From NCBI GenBank assembly GCA_964386325.1, contig CAYLQY010000007.1, forward strand, positions 76,469 to 140,468: 64,000 bases of DNA. The letters are read 5' to 3'. This document shows positions 25,552 to 33,894 of the stretch, in pieces. Source of the stretch: Anaerorhabdus sp964386325 (GTDB taxonomy: Bacteria > Bacillota_I > Bacilli_A > Erysipelotrichales > Erysipelotrichaceae). The notes beneath the pieces were generated by a model. The model saw nothing but the letters and a program-made list of their open reading frames with translations. It made no database searches and was not told where the DNA came from. The translations under genes and the position numbers were made by a program. Positions within the stretch are counted from its first letter, which is position 1. Each line of letters starts with the position of its first letter.

Positions 25552-25768
25552 ACAAATCGTTGAAAAGGACAAGTAAAATCAGTTGTGATATCAGAGAAAT
25601 AGTGGTTGGTGAAAACTATTGCATGGCTATTTGAAATCTACCTTGGAGTGAAAGTAAAACTTTCCGGGACACCGTTATCTGTATCGAGTGGTAGATTGTT
25701 TCACGTGAAACAATTTGCAATGAGGGTGGCAACACGAACTATCGTCCCTTTATTGGGACTTTTTTTAT
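25552..25768 (+). promoter_or_regulatory. T-box leader of serS (tRNA-Ser sensing)
   Basis: The ~235 bases upstream of serS hold the T-box landmarks. An AG-bulge/distal-loop segment AGAGAAATAGTGGTTGGTGA is at 25593-25612. GAAATCTACCTTGGAG follows at 25633-25648, where TCT (25637-25639), a serine codon, is the likely specifier. The T-box GAGGGTGGCAACACG is at 25722-25736. The terminator stem GTCCC/GGGAC (25744-25748, 25755-25759) is followed by seven Ts. Uncharged tRNA-Ser should stabilise the antiterminator and let serS be transcribed. A parS site is embedded between stem I and the T-box. Confidence 0.9.
25697..25712. other. parS: parS site 1 (inside the serS T-box leader)
   Basis: TGTTTCACGTGAAACA is a perfect palindrome that matches the ParB-binding consensus TGTTNCACGTGAAACA at every position. 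ParB and ParA are encoded at 41.3-43.0 kb. Confidence 0.93.
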
Positions 25769-25787
25769 TTTCTAGGAGGAGAAAGAA

Positions 25788-27068
25788 ATGTTAGATATTA
25801 AATTAATACGTGAAAACGCAGAGTTAGTAAAAGAAAACATGAAAAAGAAGTTTCAAGAAGCCAAACTACATTTGGTGGATGAAGTTATTGAAATGGATAA
25901 GCAATTTAGAGAAATTAAAACTAAAGCCGATGATTTAAGAGCACTTCGAAATGCAAAGTCTAAAGAAATTGGTGCATTAATGCAACAAGGACTTAAGGAT
26001 AAAGCACAAGAAACAAAGGATGCTATCGCACATATCGGCGATGAGATTAAAGCATTAGAAGAAAAAGAGATAGAATTAGAAGCTAAGATTAAAACAAATA
26101 TGCTTTCTATTCCAAATATCATTGATCCAAGTGTACCAGTAGGGAAAGATGATTCAGAAAATGTTGAAGTAGAGAAGTTTGGAGAACCAATCGTTCCTGA
26201 CTTTGAGATTCCTTATCATACAGATATTATGGAAAATCTAGCGGGTATCGATTTAGATAGCGCTAGAAAAACAAGTGGAAATGGTTTCTATTATTTAATA
26301 GGGGATATTGCAAGGTTACATTCTGCAATATTATCTTATGCAAGAGACTTTATGATAGATAAAGGATTTACATATTGTATTCCACCATTCATGATTCGTA
26401 GTGATGTAGTTACTGGAGTAATGAGTTTTGCAGAGATGGAGAATATGATGTATAAGATAGAAGGGGAAGATTTATATCTTATCGGTACATCTGAACACTC
26501 TATGATTGGTAAGTTCATCGACAATATTTTAGAAGAAAAGAATCTTCCTTATACAATGACTAGCTATTCTCCATGCTTTAGAAAAGAAGTTGGAGCTCAT
26601 GGTATTGAAGAAAGAGGAGTGTATCGTATTCATCAATTCGAAAAACAAGAAATGATTGTGGTATGTAAGCCTGAAGAAAGTATGGAGTGGTACGAAAAGA
26701 TGTGGAGATATTCTGTTGAATTCTTTAGATCATTAGATATACCAGTAAGAACTTTGGAATGTTGTTCTGGAGACTTGGCAGATCTTAAAGTTAAGAGTTG
26801 TGATGTTGAAGCTTGGTCACCACGTCAAAAGAAATACTTTGAAGTAGGAAGTTGTTCAAATCTAGGCGACGCACAAGCAAGACGTCTAGGTATACGTGTT
26901 AATGGTGAAAATGGTAAGTACTTTGCACACACATTAAATAACACAGTAGTTGCACCTCCACGTATGTTAATTGCTTTCTTAGAAAATAATTTAAATGCAG
27001 ATGGTAGTGTTAATATTCCAGAAGCATTAAGAATGTATATGGGTGGTAAGGAAATAATTAAGAAGTAG
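25788..27068 (+). CDS. serS: Seryl-tRNA synthetase
   Basis: 426 residues, typical. The N-terminal coiled-coil arm (about 30-105, alternating Lys/Glu heptads) contacts the long variable arm of tRNA-Ser. The class II core follows with motif 2 SPCFRKEVGAHG and motif 3 NNTVVAPPRMLIAFLE. It charges tRNA-Ser with serine and supplies the precursor of selenocysteyl-tRNA where that is used. AGGAGG precedes the ATG. Expression is under the T-box leader. Two parS sites lie on either side of the gene. A terminator overlaps the stop codon. Confidence 0.98.
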   Translation: MLDIKLIRENAELVKENMKKKFQEAKLHLVDEVIEMDKQFREIKTKADDLRALRNAKSKEIGALMQQGLKDKAQETKDAIAHIGDEIKALEEKEIELEAKIKTNMLSIPNIIDPSVPVGKDDSENVEVEKFGEPIVPDFEIPYHTDIMENLAGIDLDSARKTSGNGFYYLIGDIARLHSAILSYARDFMIDKGFTYCIPPFMIRSDVVTGVMSFAEMENMMYKIEGEDLYLIGTSEHSMIGKFIDNILEEKNLPYTMTSYSPCFRKEVGAHGIEERGVYRIHQFEKQEMIVVCKPEESMEWYEKMWRYSVEFFRSLDIPVRTLECCSGDLADLKVKSCDVEAWSPRQKKYFEVGSCSNLGDAQARRLGIRVNGENGKYFAHTLNNTVVAPPRMLIAFLENNLNADGSVNIPEALRMYMGGKEIIKK

Positions 27069-27087
27069 TATTCTACTTCTTTTTTTT
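27060..27087 (+). terminator. Terminator of serS
   Basis: AAGAAGTAG/CTACTTCTT stem around TATT, then a T run that leads directly into parS site 2. Confidence 0.85.
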
Positions 27088-27102
27088 GTTCCACGTGAAA
27101 CA
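27087..27102. other. parS: parS site 2 (after serS)
   Basis: TGTTCCACGTGAAACA is identical to the canonical B. subtilis parS sequence. It starts at the last T of the serS terminator. Confidence 0.95.
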
Positions 27103-27309
27103 AAAATGTAAAATATGAATAACTAAAGTTACTTTAAATGGATAAACCATAACCATTTAATTAGAAATAAACAAAAAAACTAGAAGTACTAGAAATAAAT
27201 CACTCCAAATAGCAAATCAATAATATTAATAGGATTTAACAAGGAAGAATACTTACCTCACAAGAGTATAATAAAACAAACTTGAATTAAAATCAAGTTA
27301 TTTAAAGTG
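27103..27309. other. Intergenic stretch without a recognised gene
   Basis: AT-rich bases with no convincing reading frame. The only structure seen is a short hairpin, AACTTGA/TCAAGTT, at about 27280-27300. Confidence 0.5.
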
Positions 27310-27338
27310 TTGAGTAAAATTTGTTTTTAACATATAAT
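27310..27338 (+). promoter_or_regulatory. Promoter of the SRP RNA gene
   Basis: TTGAGT (27310-27315), 17-bp spacer, TATAAT (27333-27338). The predicted start is near 27345, the first base of the RNA. Confidence 0.8.
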
Positions 27339-27344
27339 ATATGA

Positions 27345-27425
27345 GGTACAACAAGCATGTATTGAATCAGGTCAGGACCGGAAGGTAGCAGCCTTAAGAA
27401 CCTCTACTTGTGTGTACCTTTTTTT
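27345..27425 (+). ncRNA. ffs: Signal recognition particle RNA, small (4.5S) type
   Basis: The universally conserved SRP core GGTCAGGACCGGAAGGTAGC is at 27370-27389 followed by AGCC, with the GGAA tetraloop and the asymmetric loop that binds Ffh M-domain. The ends pair as GGTACAACAAG with CTTGTGTGTACC, and Ts follow. At about 75-80 bases it lacks an Alu domain, so it is the short bacterial form. It has its own promoter and terminator. Confidence 0.95.
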
Positions 27426-27444
27426 ATACCAAAGAGGTGATGAA

Positions 27445-27912
27445 ATGCTTACGACTTTGTGTTACATTGAAAAAGATAATCAATTTTTGATGATGCACCG
27501 AACAAAGAAAGACAATGATCCTAATGCTGGTAAGTGGATAGGATTGGGTGGCAAATTCAAAGAATATGAGAGTCCAGAAGAATGTGTTCTAAGAGAAGTA
27601 AAAGAAGAGACCGGTTTAGAGCTTCTTCAAATAAGGTTTAGAGGCGTCATCACGTTTACAAATAATGATCATTGGACAGAATATATGTTTTTGTTCACAT
27701 CAAATGAATTTAGCGGGACTCTTAATTTTAATTGTAGCGAGGGAGAGCTAGCATGGATTAATAAGGAAGAAATAACTAAACTCAATTTATGGGAAGGTGA
27801 TAAGTACTTTCTTGAGAAATTAGTAACGGATGATTCTTTCTTCACAATGAAACTTAGTTATGATGGGGATAAGCTTGTTGAGGCGATAGTTAATAATGAA
27901 AAAATTAAGTAA
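27445..27912 (+). CDS. NUDIX hydrolase (MutT-like, 8-oxo-dGTP diphosphatase type)
   Basis: 155 residues from ATG at 27445, preceded by AGAGGTGATG; an upstream in-frame ATG falls inside the SRP RNA and is rejected. The Nudix box fits exactly: Gly36-x5-Glu42-x7-RE(51)VKEETG(57). The approach GKWIGLGGK is that of MutT/YtkD-like enzymes acting on oxidised (deoxy)nucleoside triphosphates. The exact substrate cannot be read. The 3' end overlaps tadA by 17 bases, so the two genes are coupled. Confidence 0.88.
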   Translation: MLTTLCYIEKDNQFLMMHRTKKDNDPNAGKWIGLGGKFKEYESPEECVLREVKEETGLELLQIRFRGVITFTNNDHWTEYMFLFTSNEFSGTLNFNCSEGELAWINKEEITKLNLWEGDKYFLEKLVTDDSFFTMKLSYDGDKLVEAIVNNEKIK

Positions 27913-28360
27913 CCAAGAAAAATATATGAAATTAGCACTAAAGGAAGCGGAGAAGGCAAGGCAAAAAGATGAAGTTCCAGTAGGGGCGATAATCGTTAAA
28001 GACGGGGTAATTATCGCACGAGGATATAATCAGAGAAACTCAAAACAAAACTCTACAGCTCATGCTGAGCATATCGCAATTGAAAAGGCTTGTAAGAAAC
28101 TAAAATCATGGCGACTAGAGGAATGTGAGTTATATGTGACCCTTGAACCTTGTCCAATGTGTGCGGGTGCAATTATTCAATCAAGAATACCACAAGTATA
28201 CTTTGGGGCATATGATCCAAAAGGTGGATGCTTTGGCAGTTGTATAAATTTTAATGATATAAAGGGGTTTAACCACTATCCGAAGGTTGAAGGTGGAATT
28301 TTAGAAGAAGAATGTTCACAACTGCTCACATCATTTTTTAGAGAAAAACGCAAGAAGTAA
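27896..28360 (+). CDS. tadA: tRNA adenosine(34) deaminase TadA
   Basis: 154 residues with the zinc deaminase motif: His56 and catalytic Glu58 (HAEH), Cys86 and Cys89 (EPCPMCAG). The tRNA-binding surface signature YDPKGGCFGS is typical of TadA rather than a free-base deaminase. It converts adenosine to inosine at the wobble position of tRNA-Arg(ACG). The start lies 17 bases inside the nudix gene. A later ATG at 27926 is possible but would trim the first helix. A terminator follows directly. Confidence 0.95.
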   Translation: MKKLSNQEKYMKLALKEAEKARQKDEVPVGAIIVKDGVIIARGYNQRNSKQNSTAHAEHIAIEKACKKLKSWRLEECELYVTLEPCPMCAGAIIQSRIPQVYFGAYDPKGGCFGSCINFNDIKGFNHYPKVEGGILEEECSQLLTSFFREKRKK

Positions 28361-28379
28361 AGCTATTTTACTTCTTTTA
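28352..28379 (+). terminator. Terminator of nudix-tadA
   Basis: AAGAAGTAAA/TTTACTTCTT stem with a short loop, then TTTTATT. It overlaps the tadA stop codon. Confidence 0.75.
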
Positions 28380-28406
28380 TTATGACTGTAAATGTGAGGG
28401 AGATTT

Positions 28407-28415
28407 TGTTATAAT
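28407..28415 (+). promoter_or_regulatory. Extended -10 promoter of dnaX
   Basis: TGTTATAAT at 28407-28415, about 30 bases before the dnaX ribosome binding site GGAGGAAGG. No good -35. Confidence 0.6.
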
Positions 28416-28451
28416 AACAATGGACGTATCAAATGAAGGAGGAAGGCAAGA

Positions 28452-30212
28452 ATGGGTTATAAAGCGTTATATCGGACATACCGCCCAACTTCTTTTGAAG
28501 AAGTCGTTGGTCAAAAACATATTGTCACAACATTGATGAATGCTGTGAAACAAAATAAGATGGCACATGCTTATTTATTATGTGGACCAAGAGGAACAGG
28601 AAAAACAACAGTCGCAAGGTTGCTTGCCAAAGCTGTAAACTGTGAACATACAGAATCTGCACCATGTAACAATTGTGATAATTGTAAATCAAGTGATTTA
28701 GGAACTCACCAAGACATTGTAGAAATCGATGCTGCTAGTAGTAGTGGGGTTGATCAAATAAGAGACTTAATTGAAAAAGTAAAATACTCACCAATTCAAG
28801 GTCGTTTTAAAGTCTATATTATCGATGAAGTTCACATGTTATCGCAAGGGGCATTCAATGCATTATTAAAAACATTGGAAGAACCACCTGCACATGTTAT
28901 TTTCGTTCTAGCAACGACAGAACCATATAAAGTATTACCAACAATTATTTCTCGTTGTCAGCGCTATGATTTTAGTAAGGTTTCACAAGAAGAAATTGTA
29001 AATCGATTAAAGTATGTTGCTGATTTAGAAAAGATAAATATTGAAGATGAAGCACTACGACTTGTTGCCATTTTATCAGATGGTGGTATGCGTGATGCGT
29101 TAAGTATTTTTGATCAATGTATTGCATATGCACAAAATGAAATCACCGTAGAAGATGTAAATGATATTTATGGTATTACAACAATTCAAGAAAAAATTTC
29201 AATGATTGAAGATGTATTTTCTAAGAATGCAAAATCATTACTCAATGTGATTCAAACATTAAGTGAAAAAGGAATAGACATTCGAAGACTTACAAACGAT
29301 CTTATCGAAATTTTAAAGGAAGCAGTAATTTATTCATACACAAAAGATAGTGGCTTACTTCATAATTTAAATGTGAATGAAGTTGAAAAAATATTAGAAA
29401 ATAAAAATTCAAGAATATTATTAAGGATGGTTGATATTTTAATGGAAGCAACTGTCTCTTATAAAAGTGCAACAAATGTATCTTCTTATTTTGAAGTTGC
29501 AGTATTAAAGATGATGGCTATTGTTGATGAAAAAGAACAAGTTCAAATCATTCAAAAACAAGAAGTTAAGGAAGTGGTTATTCCAACTATTGTTCCAACA
29601 AGTACACCTTCACCAAAAACACCAGAGGTTGTGATAGATGAAGAGTTAGTTCAAGATGAACCTATTGAAATTACACAAACAGTTCAAGAAGAAGTTGTAG
29701 AAAAACCAAAGAAAGAAAAAAATGAACCAGATCAAATTCTTTCAACTGAATTCATTTTAAGTTTATTAGTTTCGGCAAATAAAGAAACAAAAGAAAATGA
29801 TAAAAATAGTTGGAGTCAATTAGAAAATAAATCACGAGATTTAAGTTGTGCTAAATGTGCAACGATTCTTAAATCAACAATGATTGTTGCAAGTGGTGAA
29901 GACTTCGTAGTTGTTACAAGTGATACAACTGCAGAGGCAAATCAAATTAATGATTTACAATTAAATCAAGAATTACATTTCTTCATTAAGGAACAACTAG
30001 AATTAGATAAAATGATTTATGCAGTTGGTAAAGAAAACTTTATTGAAATTACACAAGAATTCAAAGAGCGAATGAGTAGAAATGAATTACCACCATCTGC
30101 CCAAATTACTAAATATAAAAAAGTTGTGACGAAAGAAAAAAAGAAAACTACGGAAGAAAAATTAATTGATTTATTTGGACAAGAAAATATAGATATTATT
30201 GAGGAGGAATAA
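28452..30212 (+). CDS. dnaX: DNA polymerase III subunits gamma/tau
   Basis: 586 residues. Walker A is GPRGTGKT (45-52), the zinc knot uses Cys64, Cys72, Cys75 and Cys78, and DEVHMLSQGAFNALLKTLEEPP carries Walker B. Domain III follows to about residue 365. A Pro/Thr/Glu-rich linker (about 375-430) leads into the tau-specific C-terminal part. It is the clamp-loader ATPase that links polymerases to the helicase. Within the linker a run of seven A (29716-29722) reads A AAA AAT in frame, and a -1 slip meets TGA at once, which would yield a ~424-residue gamma form. ybaB follows after 3 bases. Confidence 0.97.
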   Translation: MGYKALYRTYRPTSFEEVVGQKHIVTTLMNAVKQNKMAHAYLLCGPRGTGKTTVARLLAKAVNCEHTESAPCNNCDNCKSSDLGTHQDIVEIDAASSSGVDQIRDLIEKVKYSPIQGRFKVYIIDEVHMLSQGAFNALLKTLEEPPAHVIFVLATTEPYKVLPTIISRCQRYDFSKVSQEEIVNRLKYVADLEKINIEDEALRLVAILSDGGMRDALSIFDQCIAYAQNEITVEDVNDIYGITTIQEKISMIEDVFSKNAKSLLNVIQTLSEKGIDIRRLTNDLIEILKEAVIYSYTKDSGLLHNLNVNEVEKILENKNSRILLRMVDILMEATVSYKSATNVSSYFEVAVLKMMAIVDEKEQVQIIQKQEVKEVVIPTIVPTSTPSPKTPEVVIDEELVQDEPIEITQTVQEEVVEKPKKEKNEPDQILSTEFILSLLVSANKETKENDKNSWSQLENKSRDLSCAKCATILKSTMIVASGEDFVVVTSDTTAEANQINDLQLNQELHFFIKEQLELDKMIYAVGKENFIEITQEFKERMSRNELPPSAQITKYKKVVTKEKKKTTEEKLIDLFGQENIDIIEEE

Positions 30213-30215
30213 AAA

Positions 30216-30524
30216 ATGGATTTACAAAACTTACTTAAACAAGCACAAAAAATGCAAAGCAATATTCAAAAGGTTGAAAGTGAATTAGCTGAAACTGAAT
30301 ACACAGGTAGTGCTGGTGGAGATGGAGTAACAGTTACTATAAAAGGTGATTACAAAATATCACAAATTTCTATTCAAGATGATTTGTTAGAAAAAGATAA
30401 CAAAGATATGTTAGAAGATTTAATTATGGTTGCGGTTAATCAAGCTGTAGAAACTGCAAGCAACGATCGTGAAGAAAAAATGGGAGTATTAACTGCTGGT
30501 GTTAAGATGCCAGGAATGTTCTAA
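30216..30524 (+). CDS. ybaB: Nucleoid-associated protein YbaB/EbfC
   Basis: 102 residues, MDLQNLLKQAQKMQSNIQKVE start and GGDGVTVTIKGDYKISQISI core: a typical YbaB dimer fold with an N-terminal helix hairpin. It binds DNA without strong sequence preference. GAGGAGG, within the end of dnaX, is its ribosome binding site. The order dnaX-ybaB-recR is conserved across bacteria. Confidence 0.95.
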   Translation: MDLQNLLKQAQKMQSNIQKVESELAETEYTGSAGGDGVTVTIKGDYKISQISIQDDLLEKDNKDMLEDLIMVAVNQAVETASNDREEKMGVLTAGVKMPGMF

Positions 30525-30526
30525 TT

Positions 30527-31126
30527 ATGTATCCAAAAAGTTTAGAAAATTTAATTGAAAACTTTAAGATGCTTCCAGGAGTTGGTGCAAAGACAGCTGA
30601 GCGTTATGCATTACTCATGCTTGAAAAAAATGAAAATGAAATTCAAGAGTTTGCGCAAAATTTAATTGATTGTAAAACTAAAATTAAGACATGTGAAATT
30701 TGTGGGAATATAGCTGAAGAAGAACACTGTAGTATATGTGAAGATTCAACTAGAAACACTAAAATTATTTGTGTAGTGCAATCTGCAAAAGATATTATTG
30801 CGATGGAAAAAACAAGAGAGTTTCGTGGTGTTTATCATGTGCTAAATGGCGTGATTTCACCAAGAAAAGGTATCCTTCCAGAAGACTTAACAATTTCAAA
30901 ATTAATTGATCGTTTGGATCAAGGAGTAGAAGAAGTTATCATCGCAACAAATCTAACACTTGAAGGAGAAACAACAGCACTTTATTTAGCGAAACTATTA
31001 GAAGATAGAAATATATACACAACCCGAATTGCCCATGGATTACCTATGGGTGGACATTTGGATTATGCCGATGAATTAACGTTGATTAAAGCTTTAGAGG
31101 GCAGAAAATCAATGAAAAACGATTAA
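30527..31126 (+). CDS. recR: Recombination protein RecR
   Basis: 199 residues. The N-terminal helix-hairpin-helix is LPGVGAKTAERYAL. A four-cysteine zinc motif follows (CEICGNIAEEEHCSIC, with an earlier Cys in the same segment). Then comes the Toprim domain (EVIIATNLTLEGETTALYL) and the Walker-like C-terminal LPMGGHLDYADELTL. RecR clamps DNA and works with RecF and RecO. It starts 2 bases after ybaB. Confidence 0.96.
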   Translation: MYPKSLENLIENFKMLPGVGAKTAERYALLMLEKNENEIQEFAQNLIDCKTKIKTCEICGNIAEEEHCSICEDSTRNTKIICVVQSAKDIIAMEKTREFRGVYHVLNGVISPRKGILPEDLTISKLIDRLDQGVEEVIIATNLTLEGETTALYLAKLLEDRNIYTTRIAHGLPMGGHLDYADELTLIKALEGRKSMKND

Positions 31127-31143
31127 TTGTTGGAGGGAAAAGG

Positions 31144-32811
31144 ATGAAAACAGATTTACAAATTGCACAAGAGAATCAAATGGTGAAGATTGATGAAATC
31201 GTAACTAAAGCAGGCATCAATCCAAATTATGTAGAACATTATGGATGGTCAAAAGCTAAGATTGATTTAGCGATTCTCGATGAATTACAAACAAAAGAAG
31301 ATGGGAAATTAGTACTAGTTACAGCTATTAATCCAACCAAAGCTGGCGAAGGAAAATCAACAACAACAGTAGGTTTAGTTGATGGACTTGCGAAGATTGG
31401 AAAAAATGTTATGGGTTGTTTGCGCGAACCATCACTTGGTCCAGTATTTGGGTTAAAGGGTGGAGCAACAGGTGGTGGTTATGCTCAAGTTGTTCCAATG
31501 GAAGATATTAACTTACACTTCACTGGTGATATGCATGCAATCACAACCGCAAATAATTTAGTTGCAGCAGTTTTAGATAATTCAATCTACCAAGGTAATG
31601 AATTAAATATTGATCCTGCAAAAGTTATTTGGAAACGTTGTCTTGATATGAATGATCGTACTTTACGTGACATTACAATTGCGCAAGGTAAGCCAACTAA
31701 TGGTGTTGAAAGAAAAGATAGTTTCTGCATTACTGTGGCAACTGAAGTCATGGCAATTCTTTGTTTATCAAAAGACTTAAAAGACTTTGAAGAACGAATA
31801 AATCGTTGTGTTGTTGCGTATACGGTGGATAATGAACCAGTAACCATTCAAGATTTAAAAGTTGCGGGTGCATTATCAGTGATTATGAAAGATGCAATCA
31901 AACCAAATCTTGTTCAAACATTAGAAAAAACACCAGTGTTAATTCATGGTGGGCCATTCGCAAATATAGCCCATGGATGTAACTCTGTTATCGCTACAAA
32001 AATGGCATTAAAACTTTCTGACTATGTAATTACAGAAGCAGGTTTTGGTGCGGATTTAGGAGCCGAAAAATTTCTTGATATTAAATGTCGACTTGCAAAT
32101 TTAAAACCAAGTGCGATTGTTGTAGTTGCGACAATTCGTGCGTTAAAAATGCATGGCGGTGTAGATAGTGAAAATCTAGGAAATGAAAATGTTGAAGCAC
32201 TTTTAAAAGGTGTAGAAAATTTAGAAAAACATATTGAATCAGTACAACAATTTGGTGTGCCAATGATTGTTGCAGTTAATAAATTTGCAAAGGATACAGA
32301 TGCTGAAGTTGAAGCGCTAATTAGATGGTGTGAAGAAAAAAATGTTCCTGTATCTTTATCGGATGCTTGGGCAAAAGGTGGAGAAGGAACAATAGACTTA
32401 GCTGAAAAAGTTGTAGAGCTTTGTTCAAAAGAATCTAAGTTCTCACCGATCTATGATATTAATGATTCAATTGAAAATAAAGTAAGAATAATTACACAAA
32501 AAATCTATGGTGGAAACGATGTTGTGTTTAGTGATGAAGCTAAAGCACAAATTGAGATGATGAAAAAATATGGATGGGATAAACTTCCTATCTGTATGGC
32601 TAAGACACCAATGTCGCTTACTGATGATCCAAAAATTCAAGGAAGACCACATGACTTTGATATTCATGTAACAGAATTAAAAGTATCGGCAGGTGCTGGA
32701 TTTGTTGTTGTATACACAGGAAATATTATGACTATGCCAGGGCTTCCAAAAGTACCAGCGGCACTTGGAATGGGTATAGATGAACACGGAGAAAGTTACG
32801 GAATATTCTAG
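31144..32811 (+). CDS. fhs: Formate--tetrahydrofolate ligase
   Basis: 555 residues, the standard length. The ATP loop is NPTKAGEGKSTTTVGL, followed by EPSLGPVFGLKGGATGGGYAQV and HFTGDMHAI, all hallmarks of FTHFS. It makes 10-formyl-THF from formate, ATP and THF, supplying purine and fMet synthesis or, in acetogens, the methyl branch of carbon fixation. No other acetogenesis genes are seen nearby, so a one-carbon supply role is likely. GGAGGG precedes the ATG. Confidence 0.97.
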   Translation: MKTDLQIAQENQMVKIDEIVTKAGINPNYVEHYGWSKAKIDLAILDELQTKEDGKLVLVTAINPTKAGEGKSTTTVGLVDGLAKIGKNVMGCLREPSLGPVFGLKGGATGGGYAQVVPMEDINLHFTGDMHAITTANNLVAAVLDNSIYQGNELNIDPAKVIWKRCLDMNDRTLRDITIAQGKPTNGVERKDSFCITVATEVMAILCLSKDLKDFEERINRCVVAYTVDNEPVTIQDLKVAGALSVIMKDAIKPNLVQTLEKTPVLIHGGPFANIAHGCNSVIATKMALKLSDYVITEAGFGADLGAEKFLDIKCRLANLKPSAIVVVATIRALKMHGGVDSENLGNENVEALLKGVENLEKHIESVQQFGVPMIVAVNKFAKDTDAEVEALIRWCEEKNVPVSLSDAWAKGGEGTIDLAEKVVELCSKESKFSPIYDINDSIENKVRIITQKIYGGNDVVFSDEAKAQIEMMKKYGWDKLPICMAKTPMSLTDDPKIQGRPHDFDIHVTELKVSAGAGFVVVYTGNIMTMPGLPKVPAALGMGIDEHGESYGIF

Positions 32812-32830
32812 AGAAAAAAGGAGATAAGTC

Positions 32831-33754
32831 ATGTCATCAATTGCGTATGTTACAGATAAACATATGATTGAATTTCATCGTCTTAATGGAAACCAAACGA
32901 TGAATTTTTGGCGTCCAAGTTCTCAAAAGAAATTCGTAGATTTTTTCGAAGGAGATTTACTCTTCTTTCTAGCTAAGGGTAGTGAGCGTGGAAGAAAGAG
33001 AGAAAAAGGAATTGTTGGTTATGGCAAATTCAAGAAATCATATACATGTTCATTCAAACAAATGTGGAAAGAATATGGAACTTTGAATGGGTTTGCAACA
33101 CAAGATGAATTGTATGATGCAATCATAAAAGTGTCGAAAGATAAAAAGATGCCAAAGCAAATGAATTGTCTTTTTCTTGAAGAAGTAGTTTTCTTTCAAT
33201 CACCAATTTATTTAAGTGAAGTTGGTGTGCAAATTTCAAATAAGATTGAAAGTTTTATTTACCTTGATAAAGAAGATCCACAAGCCACATCAAAACTTTT
33301 GAATAAAGCAAAAGAGAGTGGTATTGATATGTGGATGGCAGCATTAAACAATACCAGTGAAAATGAAGAAACATTAGAAGAAGATGAAATTAAACATCAA
33401 TTCTCATTAGTTTATCAAAAAATAAATGATGATTTTTATACGGATACAGAACTTAAGAAAGCTAAGAAATTAGCGAAAACAAAATGTGAGAATTCATCTT
33501 TTGAATATATCAAGGGAAGTAAAACAGACTGTATTCAATATAAAGAAAATAGTATTACAATCGCAATACCATTTATTTACAAACCCAAAGAGTTGAATCG
33601 TAAGTTACAATTTTTATTGGGTCGTATAGTAAGTTATCAAATGCGTATTAAAACGATGAGTGATTATAATTTTAATCTTCACTTTGAAATATTAAGTGAA
33701 CAAGATTTACCAGTGGATGCTGTTGAATTAATTGAAGCAATAAATAAAAAATAA
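32831..33754 (+). CDS. Protein of unknown function with an EVE/PUA-like N-terminus
   Basis: 307 residues. Residues ~20-150 resemble PUA-like (EVE/ASCH) folds: FWRPSS, then FFEGDLLFFLAKG, then GIVGYGKF, the beta-strand pattern that shapes a nucleobase pocket. The remainder (about 170-307) has a Glu-rich linker and a mixed domain ending in LLGRIVSYQMRIKTMSDYNF; it is not recognised. EVE domains read modified bases in RNA or DNA, often with nucleases, but no catalytic motif was found here. It follows fhs by 19 bases with GGAG upstream and is probably co-transcribed. A perfect terminator follows. It may equally be a housekeeping gene. Confidence 0.5.
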   Translation: MSSIAYVTDKHMIEFHRLNGNQTMNFWRPSSQKKFVDFFEGDLLFFLAKGSERGRKREKGIVGYGKFKKSYTCSFKQMWKEYGTLNGFATQDELYDAIIKVSKDKKMPKQMNCLFLEEVVFFQSPIYLSEVGVQISNKIESFIYLDKEDPQATSKLLNKAKESGIDMWMAALNNTSENEETLEEDEIKHQFSLVYQKINDDFYTDTELKKAKKLAKTKCENSSFEYIKGSKTDCIQYKENSITIAIPFIYKPKELNRKLQFLLGRIVSYQMRIKTMSDYNFNLHFEILSEQDLPVDAVELIEAINKK

Positions 33755-33757
33755 AAG

Positions 33758-33791
33758 AATCAGAGATTGACTTAAAATCTCTGATTTTTTA
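33758..33791 (+). terminator. Terminator before mnmG
   Basis: Perfect 11-bp stem AATCAGAGATT/AATCTCTGATT (33758-33768, 33776-33786), then Ts. Confidence 0.88.
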
Positions 33792-33894
33792 TGTGAATAT
33801 ATGAAAATAGAAATCTCATTCAAGTTAAGAAACTCACAAAGAAAGTGGAGATAAAATATGATATGATTAAAGCGATTTAGAAAGGTAGGAAATT

